Positions 7,713 to 16,249 of a stretch of DNA of 64,000 bases are shown one piece after another (position 1 is the stretch's first letter; the number at the start of each line of letters is the position of its first letter). The position numbers and the translations under genes are program-made. The notes below the pieces were generated by a model. The model worked only from the letters and a program-made list of their open reading frames with translations. It did not search any database and was not told where the DNA came from. The DNA comes from Rhizobium sophorae (GTDB lineage: Bacteria; Pseudomonadota; Alphaproteobacteria; Rhizobiales; Rhizobiaceae). The stretch spans positions 1 through 64,000 of the forward strand of contig NZ_JABFCN010000029.1 of NCBI RefSeq assembly GCF_013087515.1, read 5' to 3'.

Positions 7713-8163
7713 GGCGTTCCCATAACCCATCTTTTCCGACTATGGAATTATCCGGCAGGCGGGGAATACGCTTTTTTGCATCCCCGCCTGGAATTTCGCC
7801 ATAGAGCCTTTCCTGGTCAGCTTGAAACATTCTGTTGGCTCAAACGGAGTCGGATGGTCGACCGGCCGGCGCGCGTCGTAGCCCAGTTCTACGGCCAAGC
7901 CGGCCGGTCGATCAGGCGGCCCGTTTCAGCCAACCCTCCCGCAGATTTGCCTGGCAAATCTGCAAGACTTAAGAATCGCCGGACGCACTTGTCGCTTCGC
8001 ATGGCGAAGCGGTGCGGCCGGTGGGCCGGGCATCTTTCCGCCAGGATCAGAGGCTTTCGGCTTGGACGTACCAAGAGGTATGCCCATCGCCAATCGCCTC
8101 TGCCCTGACGAAAACCTGCTCCGGCAGAATGCTTCAAGCTGACCAGGAAAGGCTCTATTCGCC
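7713..8163. other. 451-bp gap filled by repeat element A
   Basis: Between def and the chemoreceptor gene there is no credible gene. About 80 bases follow the def start region and the rest is the palindromic repeat at 7802-8157. The short open frames here belong to the repeat and are not conserved in frame in its second copy. Confidence 0.7.
7802..8157. repeat. Palindromic repeat element A (356 bp, 33-bp terminal inverted repeats)
   Basis: The element begins TAGAGCCTTTCCTGGTCAG and ends with its reverse complement. The two 33-bp ends match at 32 positions. A second copy, in the opposite orientation, is element B at 48686-48958. The copies match over most of their length, but A carries about 83 extra bases (roughly 7936-8022) containing two hairpins: GCAGATTTG/CAAATCTGC (7941-7949/7955-7963) and CGCTTCGC/GCGAAGCG around ATG. 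TTCGCC occurs on both sides (7795-7800 and 8158-8163), a possible target duplication. No transposase is encoded. It resembles a MITE or a rhizobial intergenic mosaic element. Confidence 0.85.
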
Positions 8164-9651
8164 TCAAGCCGCCCGGCGAGCGGAACGGCCATCCGGCCGG
8201 GCGCGGAAGCGCCGCAGCAGCTCGATCAGGGTTTCCGCCTCGTCCTTGAGGCGGCGGGTTTCCGCTGAAGAGTGCTCGACCATGTCCGAATTCTGCTGGG
8301 TGATCGCACCCATGTTGCGGACGGCGATGCTGACCTCGTTGACGCCGGTCGCCTGGTCGCGGGCGGCGGCGGCGATATCGGCGACGAAACGGTTGATGAT
8401 ATCGATGCGGCTGATCATGTCGTTCAGCGCCTCGCCGGTGCTGGAGACGATGCCGACGCCCTGATTGACCTGTGTCGAACTCTGCGAGATCAGGTTCTTG
8501 ATCTCCTTGGCCGCTTCCGCGGTGCGCTGGGCAAGCTGGCGGACTTCCTGGGCGACGACGGCAAAACCCTTGCCGGCATCACCGGCACGGGCCGCCTCGA
8601 CGCCAGCGTTCAGCGCCAGCAGATTGGTCTGGAAGGCGATCTCGTCGATGACGCCGATGATCTGGGAGATCCCGGTCGAGGATTTCTCGATGCCGGCCAT
8701 CGCCGAGACGGCGCTGGTGACGAGTTCGCCGGAGTTCTTCGCCTTCTCTTGCGTCTCGCGCACGGCGTCCGACGCCTTCTCGGCATTGGCGGCCGTCTGA
8801 CCGACGCTGACGGACAGCTGCTGCAGGGCGGCCGAACTCTCCTCGACGCCTGCCGCCTGCTGGGCAGTGCGCAGCGCCAGATCATTGGTCGCCTTGGAAA
8901 TGACGTCGGCGCCGCTCATGATATGGCCTGAGGTCTCACGCACGGAGGCGAAGGACTGGCTTAGCGCCCTGACGGCGCGGTTGTAATCCTCGGCCATCTG
9001 CCGGAAATTGCCCGGCAGATCGGACGGCAGGGTGGCTTCGAGATCGCCGTTCGACAGCGCTTCCAGACCGCGGCGCAGCTGCTCCAGCGCGATCGCCTGA
9101 TCGGATTCGGCCTGAGCGCGTTCCTCCTCCAGGGCCTGACGCTTGGCTTCGAGCGTCTCGAGATAGACCGAGATGGAATAATCCATGTCGAGCATGCCGG
9201 CCTTGATGACGGCCGACAGCTTCTCGGCCAATGCCTTGCCCTGCTGGCGCGCAAAGATCGACGGCCATTGCTTCTCCATGATGCCCTTGACGAGTTCGGA
9301 CATGACGATGGCGTAACCGCCAATATACCAGCGCGGCTCCAGTCCGATGCGAGCGTGCGTCCGGCCGACCGCCGTCACGCCGTCGACATAGCTCTCGTCG
9401 AACGCGCCGCCGGCGAGATTGGCCCAATGGTCCTGCTGGCGCTTCTTGGCGTGGCCGACATGGTTCTTATCGGCGAAGAAGCCTGCGACGGCCGGGGTCT
9501 TGGCGATCTTGTCATAGAATTTATCGAGGGCGCCACTGATCAGCTCTGATATGACCGGGCGCAGATCCCGCATCGACTTGCGCGCTGCCTCATCCAGTTC
9601 GATGAAATCGAGGCGCTGCCTGAGGGCATTGTCGGTCTGCTGGGCGGTCAT
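8164..9651 (-). CDS. Globin-coupled methyl-accepting chemotaxis protein (aerotaxis transducer)
   Basis: The 495-residue soluble chemoreceptor has an N-terminal protoglobin sensor domain (about residues 10-175). The proximal haem histidine is His99 in GRTHARIGLEPRWYIGGY, the HemAT-type signature. A HAMP-like linker (about 205-260) and a signalling domain with the conserved hairpin tip (IGVIDEIAFQTNLLALNAGV) follow. There are no transmembrane segments, so it probably senses oxygen in the cytoplasm and controls CheA. The frame is open to 9801, but the ATG at 9651 gives the normal protoglobin start. As I recall, def and rmuC are neighbours in related genomes, so this gene and element A may be an insertion. 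Confidence 0.9.
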   Translation of the reverse strand: MTAQQTDNALRQRLDFIELDEAARKSMRDLRPVISELISGALDKFYDKIAKTPAVAGFFADKNHVGHAKKRQQDHWANLAGGAFDESYVDGVTAVGRTHARIGLEPRWYIGGYAIVMSELVKGIMEKQWPSIFARQQGKALAEKLSAVIKAGMLDMDYSISVYLETLEAKRQALEEERAQAESDQAIALEQLRRGLEALSNGDLEATLPSDLPGNFRQMAEDYNRAVRALSQSFASVRETSGHIMSGADVISKATNDLALRTAQQAAGVEESSAALQQLSVSVGQTAANAEKASDAVRETQEKAKNSGELVTSAVSAMAGIEKSSTGISQIIGVIDEIAFQTNLLALNAGVEAARAGDAGKGFAVVAQEVRQLAQRTAEAAKEIKNLISQSSTQVNQGVGIVSSTGEALNDMISRIDIINRFVADIAAAARDQATGVNEVSIAVRNMGAITQQNSDMVEHSSAETRRLKDEAETLIELLRRFRARPDGRSARRAA

Positions 9652-9857
9652 GGAGAATCTCTGTACTTGGCGCGACGCGCGGGAAGGAATTTCTGCGCCG
9701 TAGGTTTTGGCGAATATGGTTGAGCAATCGTTAAATCGGACGACGATTTCTTCTCCGCGAGCGAGGAAGAGCGGTCGCTTGCGAGGGATATTGAGGTCCA
9801 TCCATTCCGTTCACGTTTTGATCTATATATCGCCATTTCTTCTGTTATGCTTGCGGC

Positions 9858-11084
9858 ATGGCCATCCATTCCGAATCGCTCTCCCTTGCCCTTGCCTCCA
9901 TCAGCCCGGCCATGCTGGTGCTTATCGGCGCCGTTCTCGCCGCCCTCGCCCTGCTGGTGATCGTGCTTCTGCTGCGCGGCGCCAGCCTTCGCCGCGAGCA
10001 GGCGGAGGAAGCGAGCTTTCGTGCTCAAGAAAACGAAGCGCGAATGGCCGAGCTTTTGAAGATCCAGGCGGAGATGCAGGGCCGCATCGCAGCGATGACC
10101 GAGGTCTTCGGCGCGCGGCAGAGCGAACTCAACCAGACGATCAGCCAACGCCTCGACGGCATGTCAAAGCGCGTCAGCTCGACGATTACCGAGCAGACGA
10201 AATCGACGCATGAGAACCTGCAGCGGCTTCAGGAGCGGCTGGCGGTCATTGATGCCGCGCAGAACAACATCCAGACGCTCGCCAAGGATGTCGTCGGGCT
10301 GCAGGCCATTCTATCCAACAAGCAGACGCGCGGCGCCTTCGGCCAGTCCAGGATGGAAACGATCGTCGCCGACGGCCTGCCGATGGGCGCCTACGCCTTC
10401 CAGCAGACACTGTCCAACGGATCGCGGCCGGACTGCACGATCCGCATGCCGAACGGCGCACCGCCGCTGGTGATCGACGCAAAATTTCCTCTCGAAGCCT
10501 GGAACGCGATCCGCGACGCCGGCAGCTCCGAGGCCGGCAAGATCGCCGGCCAGCAGTTCCGCCGCGACATGGAGGTCCATATAAGGGACATTTCTGAGAA
10601 ATATCTGATCCAGGGCGAAACCCAGGATACGGCCTTTCTCTTCGTGCCGTCCGAATCGATCTTCGCCGAGATCCACGAGCACTTCGAGCCGGTGGTGCAA
10701 AAGGCGCACCGTGCGCGTATCGTCATCGTCTCGCCATCGCTGCTGATGCTGTCGATCCAGGTCATCCAGTCCGTGCTCAAGGACCAGCGCATGCGGGCGC
10801 AGGCGCATCTGATCCAGGGCGAAGTGGCGATCCTGATGGACGATCTCAGCCGCCTCGATGAGCGGGTGCGCAAACTGCAGGGCCATTTCGCCATGGCGCA
10901 GAAGGATATCGACATGGTGGTCACGTCAGCCGACAAGCTCACCAAGCGCGGTGCCAGGATCGAAGCGCTGGAATTCGAGGTAGGCGGCGGCGATGCAAAA
11001 CCGGCCCGCGACGGCGAAGCCGCGGCCAAATCGGTCGAAAGCCGCACCGGCCTTCTGAAGCTCCGGGTGGTTGACGAGGAGTGA
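9858..11084 (+). CDS. rmuC: DNA recombination protein RmuC homologue
   Basis: The 408-residue protein has one N-terminal transmembrane helix (about 17-40), a coiled coil (about 45-135) and the RmuC nuclease-like domain, recognised by MPNGAPPLVIDAKFPLEAW and TAFLFVPSESIFAEIHE. In E. coli RmuC limits inversions between short repeats; its biochemical activity is not well defined. It is divergent from the globin-coupled chemoreceptor gene and precedes the ribokinase gene by about 100 bases, which contain a palindromic repeat. Confidence 0.92.
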   Translation: MAIHSESLSLALASISPAMLVLIGAVLAALALLVIVLLLRGASLRREQAEEASFRAQENEARMAELLKIQAEMQGRIAAMTEVFGARQSELNQTISQRLDGMSKRVSSTITEQTKSTHENLQRLQERLAVIDAAQNNIQTLAKDVVGLQAILSNKQTRGAFGQSRMETIVADGLPMGAYAFQQTLSNGSRPDCTIRMPNGAPPLVIDAKFPLEAWNAIRDAGSSEAGKIAGQQFRRDMEVHIRDISEKYLIQGETQDTAFLFVPSESIFAEIHEHFEPVVQKAHRARIVIVSPSLLMLSIQVIQSVLKDQRMRAQAHLIQGEVAILMDDLSRLDERVRKLQGHFAMAQKDIDMVVTSADKLTKRGARIEALEFEVGGGDAKPARDGEAAAKSVESRTGLLKLRVVDEE

Positions 11085-11121
11085 CCGCTTCAGGCAGTGT
11101 CTCGCCCGCATGAAGCACTAG

Positions 11122-11169
11122 GAGCATGATGTCGTGCGAAAACCGATCACACTTTTCGGCATCATGCTC
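11122..11169. repeat. RIME-like palindromic repeat, copy 1
   Basis: GAGCATGATG at 11122 and CATCATGCTC ending at 11169 form a perfect 10-bp terminal inverted repeat around a core with CGAAAAC and TTTTCGG. The second copy is at 45375-45422. This sequence is a frequent intergenic element in Rhizobium genomes. It lies just upstream of the ribokinase start. Confidence 0.8.
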
Positions 11170-11188
11170 TAGAAGACGGGACACATTC

Positions 11189-12088
11189 ATGATCACAGTT
11201 TTCGGGTCCATCAACATGGATCTCATCGCCACGACCGAGCGCCTGCCGAAGCCCGGTGAGACGGTGGCCGGCAACGGCTTTGCCACGGCCGCCGGCGGTA
11301 AGGGCGCCAACCAGGCGCTGGCAGCGCGCCGCGCCGGCCGCTACGTGCATATGGCCGGCGCCGTCGGCAAGGATGCTTTCGCCGCGGAGGCGCTGGCCCT
11401 GCTTGATGATGCGGGCACCGACCTTTCTCTGATCAAACATGTCGACGGTCCCACCGGCACGGCGCTGATCCTTGTCGGCGGCGACGGCGAAAACATGATT
11501 GCCGTCGTTCCCGGCGCCAATGGCCTCGTCACGCCTGCCGATGCCGAGACGGCGATCGGCCGCATGAGCGAAGGCGATATCCTGATGCTGCAGCTCGAAG
11601 TGCCGGCTGCCGCCGTCGAAGGCGCGCTGTCGGCGGCCCGCGCCAAGGGCATCACCAGCATCCTCAACCTCGCGCCGCTGATCCCCGATGCGCCGCGTCT
11701 TGGTCGGCTCGCCGATATCGTCATCGCCAACGAGACCGAGTTCGAGCGGCTCGCCGGGCAGGAGGGCATGGACGCGCAAGCGCGCGAGGCAGCCCTTGTG
11801 CGCCTGCATGCGGAGACGGGCCAGACGCTGATCGTGACGCTCGGTGCCGACGGGGTCATCGCCATTCGCGACGGGTCGATTTCAAGGGCGCAGGGTCTCA
11901 AGATCGAACCTGTCGATACGGTCGGCGCCGGAGACACTTTCTGCGGCTATTTCGCCGCCAGCCTCGACGACGGCCTCGATTTTGTCTCGGCGCTGCGCCG
12001 CGCGGCGGTTGCCGGTTCGCTCGCATGCCTCAAGGCCGGGGCGCAACCTTCGATCCCTACGATCGAGGAAGTCGCAGACAGGATATAG
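11189..12088 (+). CDS. rbsK: Ribokinase (PfkB family)
   Basis: This enzyme phosphorylates ribose (or a similar sugar) at the expense of ATP. The 299-residue protein has the PfkB N-terminal signature (GGKGANQALAARRAG, about residues 36-50) and the C-terminal signature DTVGAGDTF, with catalytic Asp249. No ribose transporter is adjacent, so the physiological sugar is uncertain. The frame is open from 11126 across the palindromic repeat, but the ATG at 11189 gives the family start MITVFGSINMDL. Confidence 0.9.
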   Translation: MITVFGSINMDLIATTERLPKPGETVAGNGFATAAGGKGANQALAARRAGRYVHMAGAVGKDAFAAEALALLDDAGTDLSLIKHVDGPTGTALILVGGDGENMIAVVPGANGLVTPADAETAIGRMSEGDILMLQLEVPAAAVEGALSAARAKGITSILNLAPLIPDAPRLGRLADIVIANETEFERLAGQEGMDAQAREAALVRLHAETGQTLIVTLGADGVIAIRDGSISRAQGLKIEPVDTVGAGDTFCGYFAASLDDGLDFVSALRRAAVAGSLACLKAGAQPSIPTIEEVADRI

Positions 12089-12433
12089 TCCGCGTCTCTT
12101 TGCGAAGCAGCCAATGAAACTCCCGGTAATTCAGGGCGTTCCGACGATTTTCCTTGGCTCGATCGATCGAATTTCATTCAAATTTAAGAGATTTCCGGCG
12201 ATGTTCCTCGTGGTCGCCGGCTCCTCCCGCCTTTCGGATTCCGGACGTCACTGCATAATTCCTTAAATCGGAATCGATTTAAGGATAAAATTATGCAGCG
12301 TTTCAAAGTGCTACAGCGTCCTTTGCGCGTCTGAAAAGACGCGCTGCGCTGTAGGCGGCTGCCCCATGATGGGGCGAGCCTTTGCTCGTGCGCCGGAGAA
12401 TGCCCGTTCAGCGCATCCTTGCCCGAGGACCCC
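12089..12433. other. 345-bp intergenic region holding composite palindromic repeats
   Basis: There is no gene here. The left part is AT-richer than its surroundings; the centre (12252-12354) consists of two adjacent palindromes. The last 60 bases lead into the chemoreceptor gene and should contain its promoter, which I cannot place. Confidence 0.6.
12252..12354. repeat. Composite palindromic repeat (TGCATAATT type joined to CTACAGCG type)
   Basis: The first palindrome spans 12252-12297 (TGCATAATT ... AATTATGCA with CGATTTAAG/CTTAAATCG inside). The second spans about 12304-12354 (CTACAGCG ... CGCTGTAG, inner stem GCGCGTC/GACGCGC). Diverged relatives of the second palindrome occur at 17195-17244, 24895-24949 and 30793-30843. 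Such composites are common between Rhizobium genes; they may also stop transcription downstream of rbsK. Confidence 0.8.
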
Positions 12434-14773
12434 ATGTTCATTTTTCGCATGAAATCGCTTGCCGCGAAACTCATCGTCATCACCGGCATCGCCATCGCGC
12501 TTGTTCTCATCGTTTCGAACCTTTTCCTCATCGGCCAGACCCGGGATCGCGTCCAGACGCTGACGATGGATCAGGCAAATCTCGAGGCAAAATCGATCGC
12601 CAATGAAATCGCCGCCAATGTCGGCGAACTCGCCAGCGCTGCGCGTACCATGTCGGGCGTCATCGGCCGCGGCCATGAAGGCAAGTCGCTCGACCGCAAG
12701 GGCATGATCAACGTGCTGAAGGCCAATCTCGAGCAGAATGCCTTCGCCTTCGGCAGCTGGTTCTGCGAGCAGCTCGGCGCGCTTGACGGCAAGAGCACCG
12801 AGATCGCCAACAACAATGACGAAGGCACGAACAAGAACGGCGCCTTCACGCCCTACTGGTCGAAGACCAAGGACGGCGGCATCCAATATTCGACCTTCGA
12901 CAATGATTATACCGCCGCATGGTGGAAGCTCGCCGCCGACAGCGGCAAGGGCGCGATCACCACGCCCTATATGGCCGAAGGAACCGACGTGCCGACGCTG
13001 CTGACCTCGATTGCCTATCCGGTCATGTCGGGCGGCAAGATGATCGGCGTCGGCGGCGTCGACATTTCGCTGAAATCGCTGACCGACAAGCTGCAGGCGC
13101 TGCATCCTTTCGGTTCGGGCCGCGTCACGCTGCTGTCGCAGGCCGGCAACTGGATCGTCGCGCCGATCCCCGACCTGATGACCAAAGAATATGAAGGCGA
13201 GGGCGCCGACATCGTCAAGACGGCGCTGTCGAACAAACAGCCCGGTCTCGTCAGGAACCTCACCTATGACGGCCTCGATCCCTTCGATCGCGTCGTCCAT
13301 CCGTTCTCGGTTCCCGGCGTCAACGCCACCTGGGTCGTGCTCGTCGACGTGCCGCACACGGCGATCAACGCGCCAGTGCGGGACCAGACCTACATGATGA
13401 TCATCAACGGGCTGATCGTGCTTGGCGCCGTCATGCTGGCACTCTATTTCGCCGTCCGCTCTTTCGTGCAGCGGCCGCTCGGCGGACTGGTCGCCAGCGT
13501 CAAGGCGCTGAGCGACGGCCAATATGGCGAGCCGGTCGCCGCCCAAGACCGCAGCGACGAAGTCGGTTCGGTCGCCAAGGCGCTGGAAGGCTTCCGCTTC
13601 ACGCTCGCCGACAGCCGCCGTCTCGAAGACGAGGCGGCCGACCAGAGGCAGGCGGCCGAGACCGAGCGCAGCCGCTCGGAATCGGAACGCCAAGAATCAG
13701 TGTCGCTGCAGCGCCATATCGTCTCGATCGTCGGCGCCGGCCTTTCCGAGCTGTCGCAGGGCAATCTCAGTCACCGCATCACCGACGAATTCCCCGGCGA
13801 ATACGGCAAGCTGAAACAGGATTTCAACGCCGCGCTCGCGAGCCTAGAAGAGACCATCAACACGATGAACCTCAGCGTCGCCAATATCGGGTCCGGCACC
13901 GGTGAAATCAGCAACAGCGCCTCCGACCTCGCCAAGCGCACCGAGCAGCAGGCAGCCAGCCTGGAAGAGACGGCGGCCGCGCTCAACGAGCTCACCGCGC
14001 AGGTCGATTCCAGCGCCGAGAATGCGCGCACGGCAGCCGACAACGTCAACCTCGCCTGCCAGGATGCCGAAAAGTCCGGTGAAGTGGTGCAGAAGGCAAT
14101 CGCCTCGATGCAAGGGATCGAACAATCTTCGACGGAGGTTTCGCGGATCATCGGCGTCATCGACGAGATCGCCTTCCAGACCAACCTGCTCGCCCTGAAC
14201 GCCGGTGTCGAGGCGGCCCGCGCCGGTGATGCCGGCAAGGGTTTTGCCGTCGTCGCCCAGGAGGTGCGTGAACTTGCACAGCGTTCGGCCAATGCCGCCA
14301 AGGAGATCAAGACGCTGATCAACAGCTCGGCCGTCCAGGTCAAGGAGGGCGTCGATCTCGTCGGGCGGGCCGGCGGCACACTGCACAAGATCGCCGAACA
14401 GGTGATGGGCATCAACGACCTCATCCGGCAGATCTCGGCATCGGCCAGCGAACAGGCTGTCGGCCTGAAGGAAATCAACCAGGCCATGAACCAGATGGAC
14501 CAGGTGACACAGCAGAATGCGGCGATGGTAGAGGAAGCGACGGCTGCCAGCGTCGCGCTCAACGACGAGGCACAAACGCTGAAGGCGCTCGCCACGCGCT
14601 TCAACGTCTCGGGTTCGGGCAACGCCGCGGCCCTCGACTCCGTCGCGCAAAAAATGCGTGCGCCGGCAGCTGCGGCCCCCTCGCCTCGCGTGAGCGCCCC
14701 GGCGGTCCGTCGCGCGACTGCCCCGTCGCGTGGATCCGCGGTCGTGGCGCAGGACAGCTGGGAAGAGTTCTGA
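12434..14773 (+). CDS. Membrane-bound methyl-accepting chemotaxis protein
   Basis: The 779-residue receptor has transmembrane helix 1 (about 12-35), a large periplasmic sensor of the Cache type (about 40-310, with YSTFDNDYTAAWWKLAADSG and GVGGVDISLK), and helix 2 (about 323-345). A HAMP domain and a signalling domain with the conserved tip (IGVIDEIAFQTNLLALNAGV) follow. The C-terminus ends WEEF, resembling the tether pentapeptide (NWETF class) that binds CheR/CheB. The ligand is unknown; a Cache domain suggests a small organic molecule. ATG 12434 is preferred over the TTG at 12419 because GAGG lies just before it. It resembles the receptor I recall next to rbsK in Sinorhizobium (McpZ), not verified. 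Confidence 0.9.
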   Translation: MFIFRMKSLAAKLIVITGIAIALVLIVSNLFLIGQTRDRVQTLTMDQANLEAKSIANEIAANVGELASAARTMSGVIGRGHEGKSLDRKGMINVLKANLEQNAFAFGSWFCEQLGALDGKSTEIANNNDEGTNKNGAFTPYWSKTKDGGIQYSTFDNDYTAAWWKLAADSGKGAITTPYMAEGTDVPTLLTSIAYPVMSGGKMIGVGGVDISLKSLTDKLQALHPFGSGRVTLLSQAGNWIVAPIPDLMTKEYEGEGADIVKTALSNKQPGLVRNLTYDGLDPFDRVVHPFSVPGVNATWVVLVDVPHTAINAPVRDQTYMMIINGLIVLGAVMLALYFAVRSFVQRPLGGLVASVKALSDGQYGEPVAAQDRSDEVGSVAKALEGFRFTLADSRRLEDEAADQRQAAETERSRSESERQESVSLQRHIVSIVGAGLSELSQGNLSHRITDEFPGEYGKLKQDFNAALASLEETINTMNLSVANIGSGTGEISNSASDLAKRTEQQAASLEETAAALNELTAQVDSSAENARTAADNVNLACQDAEKSGEVVQKAIASMQGIEQSSTEVSRIIGVIDEIAFQTNLLALNAGVEAARAGDAGKGFAVVAQEVRELAQRSANAAKEIKTLINSSAVQVKEGVDLVGRAGGTLHKIAEQVMGINDLIRQISASASEQAVGLKEINQAMNQMDQVTQQNAAMVEEATAASVALNDEAQTLKALATRFNVSGSGNAAALDSVAQKMRAPAAAAPSPRVSAPAVRRATAPSRGSAVVAQDSWEEF

Positions 14774-14797
14774 TCGTTCAGGCCGTCATAATGCAAG

Positions 14798-14824
14798 AGG
14801 CGCCTGGGAGACCCGGCGCCTTTT
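14798..14824 (+). terminator. Rho-independent terminator after the chemoreceptor gene
   Basis: AGGCGCC (14798-14804) pairs perfectly with GGCGCCT (14815-14821), extended inside by GGG/CCC, and is followed by TTTT. It lies 25 bases after the chemoreceptor stop and just before the convergent ptsN stop. Its symmetry means it could also act on ptsN transcripts. Confidence 0.8.
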
Positions 14825-14846
14825 CACATTCAGAAATTAATGCAGC

Positions 14847-15311
14847 TCAGGCAGCGTTCGACGTCTGCTCTTCATTGAGGAAGGCGTAGATCGCCGAGGC
14901 AGAATCGGTGGCACGCAGCTTGGCGACCAGATCGTGATCGCGCAGCACGCGGGCGATACGCGACAGAGCCTTGAGATGATCGGCGCCCGCGCCCTCCGGC
15001 GCAAGCAGCAGGAACACGAGATCGACCGGCTGGTCGTCCAGCGCCTCGAAATCGACCGGCTGCTCCAGCCGGGCGAAGATGCCGACGATCGAATGGATGT
15101 TTCCCAGCTTGCCGTGGGGGATGGCGATGCCGTTGCCGACTCCAGTCGAGCCCAGGCGTTCGCGCTGCAGGATGACGTCGAAGATCTCCCGTTCGGAAAG
15201 CCCGGTGATCCTGGAGGCTCTTGCAGCCAATTCCTGAAGCAACTGTTTCTTGGAATTTACTCTGAGGGCGGGAATGATCGCATCCTGATGGAGCAAATCT
15301 GCCAATGCCAT
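14847..15311 (-). CDS. ptsN: Nitrogen PTS enzyme IIA (EIIA-Ntr)
   Basis: This 154-residue regulatory protein accepts phosphate from the PtsP-NPr chain on His66 (GIAIPHGKLG). It modulates potassium uptake, nitrogen and carbon signalling; it does not transport sugar. It follows hpf on the same strand by about 70 bases and belongs to the widespread rpoN-hpf-ptsN cluster. Confidence 0.95.
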   Translation of the reverse strand: MALADLLHQDAIIPALRVNSKKQLLQELAARASRITGLSEREIFDVILQRERLGSTGVGNGIAIPHGKLGNIHSIVGIFARLEQPVDFEALDDQPVDLVFLLLAPEGAGADHLKALSRIARVLRDHDLVAKLRATDSASAIYAFLNEEQTSNAA

Positions 15312-15381
15312 TTCTTTTTCCTTCTGTCGCCGGGATCAAATGCAAGGAGCGGCGGCAATACCGCCGCTCACCATCCTGATC

Positions 15382-15957
15382 TCAGCCTTTGATACTGGCT
15401 GAATCGATCCAGCCAATATTTCCGTCGTGCCGACGGTAAACGATGTTCAGATGTTCCTTGCCGGGGCTGCGGAACAGGAGAAGCGGCTCGTCGGTCATGT
15501 CGAGTGCCATCACTGCGGTGGCGACCGACATGGTCTTCAGCTGCTTCGTGCTTTCAGCGACGATCGCCGGAGCGAAATCGTCAGCGATTTCATCATCGTG
15601 ATCAGGAACGGAATCCATGACCGTGTAGGAGACCTCGGCAAAACCATTCAGATGGCTTCCGGCGTGATGGTCCTTCAGCTTGCGCTTGTATCGCCGCAGC
15701 CGCTTTTCGATCCGCTGGGAAGCCGCGTCGAAAGCCAATTGCGGGTCGGTTGCCTCGCCGGCCGCATGCAGCACCACCCCGCTGTCGAGATGCAGCTTGC
15801 AATCCGCCGAGTAACGAGAACTCGCCTTTTCCACGGTCACCTGGCCGGAATATCCCCCGTCGAAGTATTTCGTGATGGCCATACCAATTTGGTCCTCGAT
15901 CTTTTGACGGAAGGATTCACCAATTTCCATATGTTTCCCGGATACACGCACACTCAT
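15382..15957 (-). CDS. hpf: Long-form ribosome hibernation promoting factor
   Basis: The 191-residue protein has the N-terminal S30AE/YfiA domain (about 1-105; MSVRVSGKHMEIGESFRQKI) and the C-terminal dimerisation domain (about 135-190; LLLFRSPGKEHLNIVYRRHDG). Long HPFs make 100S ribosome dimers in stationary phase. The frame is open from 16020, but ATG 15957 has AAGGG 8 bases upstream and gives the family start. It is upstream of ptsN in the rpoN region. Confidence 0.93.
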   Translation of the reverse strand: MSVRVSGKHMEIGESFRQKIEDQIGMAITKYFDGGYSGQVTVEKASSRYSADCKLHLDSGVVLHAAGEATDPQLAFDAASQRIEKRLRRYKRKLKDHHAGSHLNGFAEVSYTVMDSVPDHDDEIADDFAPAIVAESTKQLKTMSVATAVMALDMTDEPLLLFRSPGKEHLNIVYRRHDGNIGWIDSASIKG

Positions 15958-16249
15958 GGAGTTTCCCTTCTTATGGTCGTTTGCGGGTATCAGTTTACGC
16001 CAAGCCTCAGGTTCATCCAAGCACTTCGCACAATCTCAAGCAAGATCGGCTTAGGCCTGCGGGTCCTTGGTGCCCTTCTGATGCTGGGGATAACTCCAGA
16101 CGCCGTTCGCGGCATCGATTGCGGCGGGCTTCTAGCCAGAGCTTGCCGAAAAGTCAATAGGGCGGCGATTCACCCTCGGCTGCACCCGGTCAACGTGTGG
16201 CGGATACCCTGTCCGGCAGGGCATGCCGCCGATCGTCACCCAATACATC

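Noticed and set aside
7776..8108. 110-codon open frame inside repeat element A
   Set aside because: Not conserved as a frame in element B, no ribosome-binding site and no domain; best explained as repeat DNA.
8164..14773. Shared sequence between the two chemoreceptor genes as a possible DNA repeat
   Set aside because: The similarity is restricted to the conserved signalling domain of the chemoreceptor family (IDEIAFQTNLLALNAGV region), so it is paralogy and not a mobile repeat.
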